Notes: a model not told the origin generated them from the sequence alone. A DNA stretch of 64,000 bases from Lacibacter cauensis (GCF_007830055.1 NZ_VLLE01000007.1:1-64000); one strand, 5' to 3'; counted from the first letter of the stretch, positions 25,787 through 35,199 are shown. Made by a program: numbers and translations.

Positions 25787-26293
25787 ATGCGGTACTTCAT
25801 TATTGGGTTTATGGGCAGTGGTAAAACATATTGGGGTAAGCAATGGAGCGAGGCAAGTGGTCTGCCTTTTTACGATTTGGATGAAGAGATTGAAAAGAAA
25901 GAAGGCAAATCTGTATCGGCTATTTTTGCAGAGAAAGGCGAAGACGCTTTTCGCAAAATGGAAGCAGAGATGCTTGCGTTGTTTTATAAAAAAGAGGATT
26001 TTATTTTAAGCTGTGGTGGTGGTACACCTTGCTTTCATAATAACATGAAGCAGATGAATAACCACGGTGCTACCATTTACCTGCAAAGCACAGTAGAAGA
26101 ACTGGTGCAACGCCTTCATGCAGAAAAAGAAACCCGGCCATTAATTGCAGGTATGAATGACGAAGTGCTGGCAGAATTTATCAGCAATAAACTCAACGAA
26201 CGCAGTTCGTTTTATAACCAGGCCATGTATCATTTACCAACCCGGTACATGCACATCGACAACTTTCAGAAAATTATTCGCAGACATGGGTAA
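25787..26293 (+). CDS. aroK: Shikimate kinase
   Basis: 168 residues from the ATG at 25787, chosen because an upstream in-frame ATG would extend the protein through the repeat element. It has Walker A GFMGSGKT (residues 7-14), the shikimate-binding Asp of FYDLDEEIE, the arginine in FRKMEAEML, the GGG turn LSCGGGTPCF and the lid ETRPL. It phosphorylates shikimate in the chorismate pathway. The stop overlaps the next start by 8 nt, coupling it to the DUF423 gene. Confidence 0.95.
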   Translation: MRYFIIGFMGSGKTYWGKQWSEASGLPFYDLDEEIEKKEGKSVSAIFAEKGEDAFRKMEAEMLALFYKKEDFILSCGGGTPCFHNNMKQMNNHGATIYLQSTVEELVQRLHAEKETRPLIAGMNDEVLAEFISNKLNERSSFYNQAMYHLPTRYMHIDNFQKIIRRHG

Positions 26294-26669
26294 ACAAACA
26301 TTGTCACTCGCTTTTTTACTGGGTGCACTTGCTGTTGCATTGGGTGCATTTGGTGCACATGCTTTAAAAGAAATGGTAGATGAAAAAGCAGTACAAACCT
26401 ATCAAACAGGAGTACAGTATCACTTCTATCATGTACTGGCACTTGTACTAACAGGCATCTTGTTGAACAGTAATGCAAACAGCTGGTATAAGCGTGCAGC
26501 AGGGTTATTTATTGCAGGTATTTTTATCTTCAGCGGATCGTTATATACGCTTACTTTTTTTAAAGCAGCAGGTGTTACCGGTATGAACTGGTTAGGCGCA
26601 ATAACACCAATAGGAGGTGTATGCTTTATTGCCGGCTGGCTTTGTCTTTTTGTTGGAACAAGAAAGTAA
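26286..26669 (+). CDS. DUF423 (YgdD/TMEM256-like) small membrane protein
   Basis: 127 residues from the ATG at 26286; the start is inside the aroK 3' end, as expected for translational coupling, and begins the conserved motif LLGALAVALGAFGAHALK. Four hydrophobic helices, with TYQTGVQYHFYHVLALV, FSGSLYTLTF and ITPIGGVCFIAGW, are typical of DUF423. Its function is unknown. Its stop codon directly abuts, with zero intervening bases, the stop codon of the convergent histidine kinase. Confidence 0.88.
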   Translation: MGKQTLSLAFLLGALAVALGAFGAHALKEMVDEKAVQTYQTGVQYHFYHVLALVLTGILLNSNANSWYKRAAGLFIAGIFIFSGSLYTLTFFKAAGVTGMNWLGAITPIGGVCFIAGWLCLFVGTRK

Positions 26670-28583
26670 TTAAAGCGGAACTTCCAGCGTTACACGTGTA
26701 CCGTTGGTGCCGGTAATAGTAAATGTGCCGCCAATGCTTTCCATCCGTCGTTTCATATTTTTTAAACCATTGCCAAACTGGTTTAATTTTTCTGCATCAA
26801 TTCCTTTTCCGTTATCTGCAATTTCAACAATCAGCTGGTTGTTGTCGCTGAAGTGAACATTGATGGTAACCTCTGTTGCACCAGCATGTTTCATAACGTT
26901 GTTAATGGACTCTTTCAGCACAAGGAAAATATTTCTACGCTTTACCCCCGATACTTCCAGCTTGGGTAAGTTGGAAGGTGTGTTGATGCGATATAGCATA
27001 TCAAAATTATCGAGGTATTCAGATGCATAAGAGCGGATATAAGCAACAAGACTATCAACGGTATCATTGCCTGCGTTCATACTCCAGATGATGGCGTTCA
27101 TCTTTGTCATCAGCTCATTGGCGTTGTAAGAAATTCTGTCTATTTCCTCAACCGGACGATCTTTGGTTTTCTTCCTTGCAATTTCACTCAACAGTCGAAT
27201 GGCGGTAACGCCACTTCCCAATTCGTCGTGCATATCGGCAGAGATGCGGCTCCGTTCATCCTGCTGTGCACTGAGTACAGCAATCTGTTTGGCATACTCC
27301 TGTTTCTCTGCTTCCAGCTTCATGGCTTCATCCATCTTTACTTTTTCAATCAGCTCAATTTTGTTTTTATACACTAAACCCAGAAGGAAAAAGATCAGTT
27401 CAAGGAAAATGCCAACTTCAAAATACACAAGCGATTGACGGAATAATGGCGCATCGGGAAATAAGTTAGAACTCGGGTAGCTGATGAGGTATTGCGACAT
27501 ACCGCCAAACAGCAGGTTAGCGACATTACCGGCGAGTAAATAATTCATTAACCTGTTGCGTTTTACAATACCAAGAATCACATACATGATACCCAGGAAA
27601 ATCAAAAAGTATTTACTGGAATTTTCTACGGCAACGAGGTTGGGGTAAGCCGATCCTGTAAAATACAAAGCAGAAAATACTGCCAGGAATAAGCCAAGCA
27701 CAATTTCTGCAATCACAAACATTTTATTGAGAGTAGGATATTGCACAGGGGTATTTAAAAACATGCGTGTGAAGCCGATGTAAAAGATATACCCACTCAT
27801 TTGCAGAAAGTAATCCAGGTATTCTTCGTAAAAGAAATTAAATGGCGTTGAACGTTCGTGGAGTGCCGCTTTTAAAAACAACAACGCACCGATGAGCAAT
27901 GAGTAGAGAGAGTAGTAAAGAAACGAACGCTTCAGGTTTTGTACATAGTTGGCAAAGGAATATAGCATCATCATCAGCAATAATCCACAGAGTAAATATG
28001 TAAATACGTTTACACCATGCCATTCGTTGTGGTTTTTGCTGATGTGATCGTCAAGATATATTGGGTTAATGAGGTAAGGCTTAAAAACAATAACGTTTGT
28101 GCGGGCATAACTGCAGCGCACCAATATCTGCATTTCGGTGCCGGGAGGTACGGTAAAATAACGGTAAGCATTTTCGTTTTTATCGGGAACAACCTGTCCG
28201 GGAATTTCTTTCCACGGGTAATCGTTATTAATGCGTGTGTACAGAATACATTCTTTGGCGTAAATGCCCGGGGTTACAAAAAAATCACGTGGTTTATCCT
28301 CATCGTTATTGATCCAGAAAAGAAGATACATTTTCGAATCGATCATGTATTTCTTAAAGCCCTTGGGTCTGGGCCGTTCGTTGAGGTGCATAAACATAAT
28401 TCCCCGTAACAGCTGCAGATCAACATTGTTATTGGAGTCGATGAACACATGCATATTCTTATCGAGGTAATGCAGGTTCTTAACCGATGACGTATAGATA
28501 ACGGAAAGGCTCGTGTCCTCGTGGGCAAAGAGTTTTGTAAACGACGTAAGGAAAAGGACGCTGAGCAGCCAGTATTTTTTCAT
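26670..28583 (-). CDS. 7TM-DISM sensor histidine kinase (HisKA_3 type)
   Basis: 637 residues. The layout is: signal peptide (1-20); extracytoplasmic 7TMR-DISMED2-like beta domain (about 25-170); seven hydrophobic helices (about 190-405); a coiled-coil linker (405-440); the HisKA_3 H-box DERSRISADMHDELGSG with phospho-acceptor His452; and a HATPase with N-box around Asn562, G1 DNGKGID (590-596) and G2 GNGLKNM (604-610). The DISM module is thought to sense carbohydrate or other small ligands. Its LuxR/NarL-type response regulator is not next to it, so it is an orphan in this window. It is convergent with the DUF423 gene and divergent from ftsK. Confidence 0.92.
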   Translation of the reverse strand: MKKYWLLSVLFLTSFTKLFAHEDTSLSVIYTSSVKNLHYLDKNMHVFIDSNNNVDLQLLRGIMFMHLNERPRPKGFKKYMIDSKMYLLFWINNDEDKPRDFFVTPGIYAKECILYTRINNDYPWKEIPGQVVPDKNENAYRYFTVPPGTEMQILVRCSYARTNVIVFKPYLINPIYLDDHISKNHNEWHGVNVFTYLLCGLLLMMMLYSFANYVQNLKRSFLYYSLYSLLIGALLFLKAALHERSTPFNFFYEEYLDYFLQMSGYIFYIGFTRMFLNTPVQYPTLNKMFVIAEIVLGLFLAVFSALYFTGSAYPNLVAVENSSKYFLIFLGIMYVILGIVKRNRLMNYLLAGNVANLLFGGMSQYLISYPSSNLFPDAPLFRQSLVYFEVGIFLELIFFLLGLVYKNKIELIEKVKMDEAMKLEAEKQEYAKQIAVLSAQQDERSRISADMHDELGSGVTAIRLLSEIARKKTKDRPVEEIDRISYNANELMTKMNAIIWSMNAGNDTVDSLVAYIRSYASEYLDNFDMLYRINTPSNLPKLEVSGVKRRNIFLVLKESINNVMKHAGATEVTINVHFSDNNQLIVEIADNGKGIDAEKLNQFGNGLKNMKRRMESIGGTFTITGTNGTRVTLEVPL

Positions 28584-28650
28584 GAACAGGGAGCAATGAG
28601 TTGCCTGTTAAGATAGATATTTTTTACAGAAACAGACAGGGTTTTGGCAG

Positions 28651-28680
28651 TTGGTGGGTTACAGGCATTCTTTATCTTTG
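28651..28680 (+). promoter_or_regulatory. Promoter of ftsK, very close to the start codon
   Basis: TATCTTTG (28673-28680) matches the -7 consensus; TTGG at 28651-28654 lies 18 nt upstream as a -33-like box. The -7 box ends only 5 nt before the chosen ATG, so the mRNA would be leaderless or nearly so. Confidence 0.65.
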
Positions 28681-28685
28681 TTTTT

Positions 28686-31229
28686 ATGGCTGCAAACCGC
28701 ACAAAAGAGAAGAAGAAAAAGGAAAGCCCTGTGGAGGAACTGAAACAGGAAAAAGAGGAGCAGGTATCTGTGAAAGAACTTGTGAAGGATGAACGCACCC
28801 ACAAGATTACCGGGATTGCCTTTTTAATCATTTCGCTCATTTTATTTTTTGCTTTTACATCATACCTCTTTACCTGGAAAGAAGACCAGGATAAAGTACT
28901 GCAGAATGCTTCGGGTGTTTTGTTTAATGATGAGTTGCTTGTATCAAACTTGCTGGGCAGGTTTGGCGCATGGATATCGCACCTGTTTTTCTACAAAGGT
29001 TTTGGAGTTGCTTCCTATCTTATTTGCAGTATCTTTTTCATTGCAGGTGTAAACTTTTTATTCGGTAAGAAAATATTCTCGCTACCCCGCAACCTGAAGT
29101 ATGTGTTGGTAGGGTTGTTGGTTTTACCGGTGAGCTTTTCATTCTTTCTTAATGCATTTGGTTTTCCATGGGGTGGGGCATTCGGTAATTATGCTGCCGG
29201 TTGGTTAAGCGGTTTCCTTGGTAAAACTGGTACAGGTCTGTTGTTGTCATTAGCGGCTATTTCATATATCATCTGGCGTTTTAATCCAGTGTTTAGTTTA
29301 CCGCAACGTAAACCCAAAGAAGTAACCGTTGAGCCTCTGCCCGAAGAAATTATTGAGCGCATCGATTTAAATGAACCGGTGGTTAAAGAAAAGCCTGTAC
29401 CCGTTAACCAGTTGAAAAAAGAATCGGGCTTTACGCCAATACCATTACAGCAGGAAGAAGAGAATCCGTTACATAGTTTTTCTGTAACGGAGAAAGAGGA
29501 AGAGCCTGTTTACGAGGACGAGGAAGAAGAATACGAAGAGGAAGAAGAGGAAGCAGATGAACCGGTTGAAATGACCATTCCTGTTGCAGAGAAACCTGTT
29601 AGACAGCCAAAAACAGATATGCCGGTTGAAGGACCTGCTTTAGAAATTAAGAATGCAGCCGATGAGGAAGAAACGGAAGAGGACGATGCTGAACCATCGG
29701 TAAAAAAAGTGGTAGAAAACTTACCACCTTACGATCCATTCCTCGATTTGAAAGATTACAAATTTCCATCGCTGAATTTGCTGGAGAATCATGGTAGCGA
29801 AAAAATTGTACAGGATCCACATGAATTGGAGAATTATAAAAACCAGATCATTAACACGCTCCGCAACTACGATATTGAAATACAGAAAATATTTGCAACA
29901 GTTGGTCCTACAGTAACACTGTACGAAATTGTTCCGGCAGCAGGTGTACGCATTTCCCGTATTAAAAACCTGGAAGATGATATTGCATTAAGTCTTGCAG
30001 CCTTGGGCATCCGTATCATTGCTCCAATCCCAGGTAAAGGAACCATTGGTATTGAAGTGCCAAACGTGAAGAAGACGGTGGTGAGTATGAAGACTTTGTT
30101 GTCATCGGAAAAATTCCAGCATAACAACTTTGGTTTGCCGATTGCCATTGGTAAAAAGATCGATAACGAAAACTTTATTGTTGATCTTACCACTATGCCG
30201 CACTTGTTGATGGCAGGTGCTACAGGTCAGGGTAAATCGGTAGGTTTGAATGCGATCCTTGTTTCGCTGCTTTACAAGAAACATCCATCACAATTAAAAC
30301 TCGTTTTGGTCGATCCAAAGAAGGTGGAGTTGAGTTTGTACCGCCATATCGAAAAGCATTTCTTAGCCAAATTGCCCGGCGAAGACGAAGCGATTATTAC
30401 CGATACCAAAAAAGTAATCAATACGCTCAATGCCTTGTGTATTGAAATGGATAACCGTTACGACCTGTTGAAGGAAGCCGGTTGCCGCAACCTGCGTGAA
30501 TACAACGAGAAGTTTGTAGCCCGTAAACTCAATCCGCAAAAAGGCCACCAGTACCTGCCGTTTATTGTGTTGGTAGTGGATGAGTTTGCCGATTTGATTA
30601 TGACTGCTGGTAAGGAAGTAGAGATGCCGATTGCCCGCTTGGCACAGCTGGCACGTGCCGTAGGTATCCACCTTATTATTGCAACACAACGTCCTTCTGT
30701 AAACATTATTACCGGTACAATTAAAGCCAACTTCCCTGCAAGGATTGCGTTTAAGGTATCGTCTAAAGTCGACAGCCGTACCATCCTCGACACAGGTGGT
30801 GCAGAACAGTTGATTGGTAAAGGTGATATGTTGATCAGCTACAACGGAGAATTAACCCGTTTGCAGTGTGCGTTTGTTGATACACCGGAAGTTGACGAAA
30901 TCGTATCCTTCATCAGTAAGCAGAGAGGTTATCCGCAGGCCTTTTTGTTACCGGAGTATGTGGATGAGAAAGAATTGGAAGGAAAAGATTTCGATCTCAG
31001 CGACAGGGATGCCTTGTTTGAAGACGCTGCTCGTTTAATTGTGCAAAACCAGGTTGGCTCCACATCGCTGCTGCAACGCCGGATGAAGCTGGGCTATAAC
31101 CGTGCCGGCCGTTTGATGGATCAGCTGGAAGCAGCTGGTATTGTAGGTCCAAGCCAGGGGAGTAAAGCAAGAGACGTATTAATTAAAACCGAAGTGGAAT
31201 TGGAGCAACATTTGCAGATGATGGGCTAA
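28686..31229 (+). CDS. ftsK: DNA translocase FtsK
   Basis: 847 residues from the ATG at 28686; an upstream in-frame ATG (28644) lies before the promoter and is rejected. The N-terminus holds four membrane helices (to about residue 190), then an acidic Glu-rich linker (about 215-350). The motor has Walker A GATGQGKSV (about 510-517) and Walker B VVDEFADLI (about 628). The C-terminal winged-helix gamma domain (TSLLQRRMKLGYNRAGRLMD) binds chromosome polarity sites. It pumps DNA at the septum during division and coordinates dimer resolution. The linker is strikingly acidic, with runs of Glu and Asp. Confidence 0.96.
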   Translation: MAANRTKEKKKKESPVEELKQEKEEQVSVKELVKDERTHKITGIAFLIISLILFFAFTSYLFTWKEDQDKVLQNASGVLFNDELLVSNLLGRFGAWISHLFFYKGFGVASYLICSIFFIAGVNFLFGKKIFSLPRNLKYVLVGLLVLPVSFSFFLNAFGFPWGGAFGNYAAGWLSGFLGKTGTGLLLSLAAISYIIWRFNPVFSLPQRKPKEVTVEPLPEEIIERIDLNEPVVKEKPVPVNQLKKESGFTPIPLQQEEENPLHSFSVTEKEEEPVYEDEEEEYEEEEEEADEPVEMTIPVAEKPVRQPKTDMPVEGPALEIKNAADEEETEEDDAEPSVKKVVENLPPYDPFLDLKDYKFPSLNLLENHGSEKIVQDPHELENYKNQIINTLRNYDIEIQKIFATVGPTVTLYEIVPAAGVRISRIKNLEDDIALSLAALGIRIIAPIPGKGTIGIEVPNVKKTVVSMKTLLSSEKFQHNNFGLPIAIGKKIDNENFIVDLTTMPHLLMAGATGQGKSVGLNAILVSLLYKKHPSQLKLVLVDPKKVELSLYRHIEKHFLAKLPGEDEAIITDTKKVINTLNALCIEMDNRYDLLKEAGCRNLREYNEKFVARKLNPQKGHQYLPFIVLVVDEFADLIMTAGKEVEMPIARLAQLARAVGIHLIIATQRPSVNIITGTIKANFPARIAFKVSSKVDSRTILDTGGAEQLIGKGDMLISYNGELTRLQCAFVDTPEVDEIVSFISKQRGYPQAFLLPEYVDEKELEGKDFDLSDRDALFEDAARLIVQNQVGSTSLLQRRMKLGYNRAGRLMDQLEAAGIVGPSQGSKARDVLIKTEVELEQHLQMMG

Positions 31230-31264
31230 CGGCCTGGTGAAGAGCCTTTTCCCTTGCAGATACC

Positions 31265-31272
31265 TATCTTTG
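31265..31272 (+). promoter_or_regulatory. -7 promoter box upstream of lolA
   Basis: TATCTTTG matches TAnnTTTG exactly, about 130 nt upstream of the lolA start. No good -33 box is at the expected spacing. Confidence 0.45.
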
Positions 31273-31404
31273 CAGCCGCACCTGAACAATCACCTTTAGA
31301 AATTATTAAGTTTTTGTATTGCAACCAACACAGCTTTTGGCAAATCTGAAGTTGTGAAAGGATGTTCAATCGATCCATAAATAAAAACAGATAATAACGT
31401 TAGA

Positions 31405-32070
31405 ATGAAGACAATTGTAACTTTTTTGATAAGCGCATTGATAACAGTTGCAGCAGTAGGTCAAACTCAAAGCCTGGGTAAAAGCGATCCGGCTGCCAAA
31501 AAAATTCTTGATGCAGTAAGTGCAAAGTTTAAAACATACAAAGCCGTACAGGCCACATTCACATTTAAAAGTGAAGATGGCAAGGGTAAGGTATTAGGCG
31601 TTAAAAAAGGTACCCTCTATACAAAAGGAAATAAGTATCGTGTAACAATTACCGGTGGTCAGGATATCTTTTGTGATGGTGTAACCGTATCAACCTACGA
31701 TAAAACTGCAAACGAAGTAACCATTTCGAAGTTTGAAGCTTCAGCTAATTCAATTACTCCGCAAAAGCTGTTCACTAATTTTTACGATAAAGATTTTCTG
31801 TACAAATTAAACGGTGAGAAAAAAGAAGCAGGTAAAACACTTCAGGAAATTGAGTTAACACCTGTCGATAAATCGAAATCGTTTTTTAAAGTATTGGTAT
31901 GGGTTGATAAAGCAACACAAACCATTTACAGTACAAGAGTAATGGAAAAGAGTGGTAACAAGTATACCTATACCGTTGGAACACTTAACGGAAATGCAAA
32001 CATAACTGATGCACAGTTTGTGTTTAATAAAGCAAAATATCCCGGTGTTGAGGTGGTGGATCTGCGGTAA
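31405..32070 (+). CDS. lolA: LolA-like outer-membrane lipoprotein carrier
   Basis: 221 residues with a signal peptide (MKTIVTFLISALITVAAVGQ). The open beta-barrel LolA fold is suggested by FKTYKAVQATFTFKSED, GTLYTKGNKYRVTI and ALQEIELTPVDKS-like strands (here TLQEIELTPVDKS), and by the DYFCDG-like turn before VSTYDK. It would ferry lipoproteins from the inner membrane across the periplasm to LolB. This fits the many lipobox proteins in the window. It is followed by a strong bidirectional terminator. Confidence 0.82.
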   Translation: MKTIVTFLISALITVAAVGQTQSLGKSDPAAKKILDAVSAKFKTYKAVQATFTFKSEDGKGKVLGVKKGTLYTKGNKYRVTITGGQDIFCDGVTVSTYDKTANEVTISKFEASANSITPQKLFTNFYDKDFLYKLNGEKKEAGKTLQEIELTPVDKSKSFFKVLVWVDKATQTIYSTRVMEKSGNKYTYTVGTLNGNANITDAQFVFNKAKYPGVEVVDLR

Positions 32071-32094
32071 GTTCGTTTATAACTTTACTTAAAT

Positions 32095-32127
32095 AAGAGA
32101 GGCGGTTGCATTGCAACCGCCTCTCTT
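32095..32127 (+). terminator. Bidirectional terminator between lolA and the SPT-like gene
   Basis: A perfect 15-bp stem (left arm AAGAGAGGCGGTTGC, right arm its complement, 3-nt loop) serves two convergent genes. Confidence 0.92.
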
Positions 32128-32147
32128 TATTTTAACCATTTGGCTTA

Positions 32148-33404
32148 TTACGCATTTGCCATATCCGGAATTGCTTCTACTTTGTAAGCTCCTGCATCCA
32201 GTTTTGCTTTTGTTTCAGAGAACGCCGTGAGTGTTTCTTCAATATCAGCATCTGTATGTGCAGCAGAAGGAATTAAACGGTAAATGATGTGGCCTTTTGG
32301 AATTACAGGATATACCACAATCGAAGCAAAGATGTTGTAGTTCTCACGCAGATCCATCACCATTGCTGTTGCTTCTTCAACACCACCTTTCATGTAAACA
32401 GGAGTAACGGGGCTATCTGTTTTACCAATATCAAATCCTCTTTCTTTTAAACCATTCTGCAGCTTGCGTGCATTGCTCCAGAGTTTTTCTTTTAACTCAG
32501 GCATGGTTTTCAGCATTTCCAAACGCTTCAGGTTACCAACCACAATCGGCATAGGTAAGCTCTTTGCAAATATTTGTGAACGGATGTTGTAACGGATGTA
32601 ATCAATAATTACACGTGGACCAGCTAAGAACGCACCAATCGATGCCATTGATTTTGCAAATGTGCTGAAGTAAAGATCGATACCATCCTGGCAACCTTGC
32701 TCTTCACCTGCGCCTGCACCTGTTTTACCCAAAGTACCAAAGCCATGTGCATCATCAACCAATAAACGGAATTCGTATTTCGCTTTTAAATCACAAATCT
32801 CTTTCAACTTACCCTGATCGCCTGCCATACCAAACACACCTTCTGTAATAACCAGAATACCACCTGCACCTTGCTTTTCAATTAAAGCAGTTGCACGTTG
32901 CAATTGCTTTTCGCAATCTTCTACATCGTTGTGCTTAAACACATAACGGTGGCCGGGGTGCAAACGTAAACCATCAATAATACATGCATGACTTTCTGCA
33001 TCATATACAATTACATCGTGGCGACCACACACTGCATCAATTGCACTCATGATACCCTGGTAACCGAAGTTCATCAGGATTGCATCTTCTTTCATTTCAA
33101 ACTCTGCCAGTTCTTTTTCCAGTTGTTCGTGCAGGTTGGAGTTACCACTCATCATACGGGCACCCATTGGGTAAGCAAGACCCCACTGTTGTGCAGCTTC
33201 CGCATCTACCTTTCTGATTTCGGGGTGGTTGGCAAGACCGAGATAGTTATTAAGACTCCAAACGATTTTTTCTTTGCCACGGAACTTCATTCTGCTGTTG
33301 ATGTCGCCTTCCAGCTTAGGGAACGCAAAGTAACCATGTGCACGTTCTCTGTGCTGGCCAATCGGGCCATAGTTCTTAATAAGCTTCTCAAAGATATCTG
33401 CCAT
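32148..33404 (-). CDS. Alpha-oxoamine synthase, serine-palmitoyltransferase-like
   Basis: 418 residues. The fold-type I PLP enzyme of the AONS/KBL/SPT/ALAS family is shown by NNYLGLANHPE, GARMMSGNSNLHEQLE, the cofactor-stacking His in DAESHACIIDG, LLVDDAHGFGTLG and the Schiff-base Lys251 in TFAKSMASIG. The TFAKS motif resembles SPT (TFSKS) more than the TLGKALGG of KBL or AONS. In Bacteroidota such enzymes make the sphingoid base of sphingolipids or, from cysteate, of sulfonolipids. No sphingolipid-pathway partner is adjacent. A perfect minus-strand -7 box (33438-33445) lies 33 nt upstream. It could instead be a glycine C-acetyltransferase. Confidence 0.8.
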   Translation of the reverse strand: MADIFEKLIKNYGPIGQHRERAHGYFAFPKLEGDINSRMKFRGKEKIVWSLNNYLGLANHPEIRKVDAEAAQQWGLAYPMGARMMSGNSNLHEQLEKELAEFEMKEDAILMNFGYQGIMSAIDAVCGRHDVIVYDAESHACIIDGLRLHPGHRYVFKHNDVEDCEKQLQRATALIEKQGAGGILVITEGVFGMAGDQGKLKEICDLKAKYEFRLLVDDAHGFGTLGKTGAGAGEEQGCQDGIDLYFSTFAKSMASIGAFLAGPRVIIDYIRYNIRSQIFAKSLPMPIVVGNLKRLEMLKTMPELKEKLWSNARKLQNGLKERGFDIGKTDSPVTPVYMKGGVEEATAMVMDLRENYNIFASIVVYPVIPKGHIIYRLIPSAAHTDADIEETLTAFSETKAKLDAGAYKVEAIPDMANA

Positions 33405-33437
33405 ATAAAGAAATTGTTAAGGGTGAAAAATTTGCCG

Positions 33438-33445
33438 CAAAGGTA
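33438..33445 (-). promoter_or_regulatory. -7 promoter box of the SPT-like gene
   Basis: Read on the minus strand the bases are TACCTTTG, a perfect -7 match 33 nt upstream of the start codon. No convincing -33 TTTG is seen. Confidence 0.55.
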
Positions 33446-33502
33446 AGGATTTACGGCCGATTGATGAAGGGTTTTAGCCCGTTCCCCTTCGTGTAAAAAT
33501 GC

Positions 33503-33532
33503 TTTTCGGTGAGGACTGTAACGGTATCTTTG
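33503..33532 (+). promoter_or_regulatory. Promoter of the PafA-like phosphatase gene
   Basis: TATCTTTG (33525-33532) matches the -7 box and TTTT (33503-33506) lies 18 nt upstream. It supports the downstream ATG at 33550 over the in-frame upstream ATG at 33499. Confidence 0.6.
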
Positions 33533-33549
33533 CCCTTCAAATCAATCAT

Positions 33550-35199
33550 ATGCGTTTCGTTTTTTCAGTACTCTTTCTCTGCACTTTTTTTGCTGCAGAA
33601 GCTCAGCAAAATTCAACCCCTAAACAAACAGCACCTGCCAACATTCAACGTCCTAAACTGGTGGTGGGCATCATGGTAGACCAGATGCGTTGGGATTACC
33701 TTTACCGCTATTACCAGCGTTATGCAGCAACCGGAGGCTTTAAGCGGTTACTGAACCAGGGCTTTAGTTGCGAAAATGCATTTATCCCATACACGCCAAC
33801 AGCAACCGGCTGCGGACATGCTGCGGTTTACACAGGATCGGTTCCTGCAGTAAATGGAATTACAGGCAATAACTGGTGGGATGCCAAACAGCAACGCAAT
33901 ATGTATTGTGTAGAAGATAAAACGGTTAAAACAGTTGGTTCCGATACCCGTGATGGCGAAATGAGTCCACGCAATTTGATGACGAACACGGTTACAGACG
34001 AATTAAGGTTAGCTACCAACTTTCAAAGCAAATCAATTGGTATTTCTATCAAAGATCGTGGTGCAATTCTGCCGGCAGGTCTTTCCGGAACTGCTTATTG
34101 GTACGATGAAGCACGTGGCCTGTTTGTGAGCAGCACCTATTACATGAACGATTTACCCCAATGGGCAAAAGAGTTTAATGCTCGCAAGTTGCCCGATGAA
34201 TATTACAAGCAAGGATGGAATACCTTGTACCCTATTAGCACCTATTTACAAAGTGGTAAAGACAGTGCAGTACACGAACGCAGCGATTTGTTGAACAAAA
34301 CAACTTTCCCCTACGATACAAAATCGTATGCAGGAACAAACTATGGAAAGCTTCCTTATTTGCCTCAAGGCGCTACCTATACTTTTGAAATGGCAAAAGC
34401 GGCTATGAAAGGTGAGCAGTTGGGTAAGCGTGGTATAACCGATTTTCTTGCTGTAAGTATTTCTTCTCCCGATTACATGGGCCATACGTACGGACCTAAT
34501 TCGGTTGAAGCAGAAGATACTTACCTGCGTTTGGATAAAGATCTGGGTGATTTTCTTAACTATCTCGATGAAACGGTAGGTAAAGGACAATACACGGTTT
34601 TTCTAACGGCCGATCATGGTGCAGCGCATGTACCTGATTTTTTAAAGTCGAATAATCTGAAAGGAGGTTCAATTCCATTATCAACACTTATAAAAAAAGT
34701 GAATGACGAAATTGCAACCAAGTTCAACGTAAAAAATGCGGTGATCTTTTCTGCGTATTACAATCTTGCTTTAAACACAAAAGCATTTGATACGCTGCAG
34801 ACAGATGTTGCTGTAATTAAAAAATATGTGATTGCTTTCATGGAAAAACAGGATGGCATTTATCGTGTAATTGATAAGGAGAACCTGGATAATTCATTGT
34901 TGCCAAAACCTATCCGTGAACGTTTGATCAATGGCTACTATCCTTACAGAAGTGGCGACTTGCAGGTAATTCCCGAACCACAATGGTTTAAAGATAATCC
35001 TAAAGGAACCGACCACAGTGTGTGGAATCCATACGACAGTCACATTCCGTTGTTGTGGTATGGCTGGGGTATTAAACCGGGTAAGAGCAACCAGGAAGTG
35101 TACATGACAGATATTGCTCCAACAGTAGCAGCTCTCTTACGCATACAAATGCCAAATGGTTGTGTAGGAAAACCCATCTTACCCGTACTGCAACAGTAA
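33550..35199 (+). CDS. pafA: PafA-like periplasmic alkaline phosphatase
   Basis: 549 residues with a signal peptide (to about AEAQ, residue 19). The alkaline-phosphatase superfamily core is present: metal Asp44 in VDQMRWDY, nucleophile Thr86 in TATGCGHA, Asn107 in GITGNNWW, and Lys168/Arg170 in SIKDRGAI. The spacing of Thr, Asn and the K-x-R pair matches the active site known from PafA (Thr79, Asn100, Lys162, Arg164), which favours phosphate monoesterase over diesterase activity. Later metal ligands are in PDYMGHTYG, TADHGAAH and GTDHSVW. It releases phosphate from organic phosphomonoesters in the periplasm. The promoter places the start at 33550. Confidence 0.85.
   Translation: MRFVFSVLFLCTFFAAEAQQNSTPKQTAPANIQRPKLVVGIMVDQMRWDYLYRYYQRYAATGGFKRLLNQGFSCENAFIPYTPTATGCGHAAVYTGSVPAVNGITGNNWWDAKQQRNMYCVEDKTVKTVGSDTRDGEMSPRNLMTNTVTDELRLATNFQSKSIGISIKDRGAILPAGLSGTAYWYDEARGLFVSSTYYMNDLPQWAKEFNARKLPDEYYKQGWNTLYPISTYLQSGKDSAVHERSDLLNKTTFPYDTKSYAGTNYGKLPYLPQGATYTFEMAKAAMKGEQLGKRGITDFLAVSISSPDYMGHTYGPNSVEAEDTYLRLDKDLGDFLNYLDETVGKGQYTVFLTADHGAAHVPDFLKSNNLKGGSIPLSTLIKKVNDEIATKFNVKNAVIFSAYYNLALNTKAFDTLQTDVAVIKKYVIAFMEKQDGIYRVIDKENLDNSLLPKPIRERLINGYYPYRSGDLQVIPEPQWFKDNPKGTDHSVWNPYDSHIPLLWYGWGIKPGKSNQEVYMTDIAPTVAALLRIQMPNGCVGKPILPVLQQ

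Noticed and set aside
28644-28685. Upstream in-frame ATG for FtsK
   Set aside because: It precedes the consensus promoter, and its 14 added residues are translated promoter sequence.
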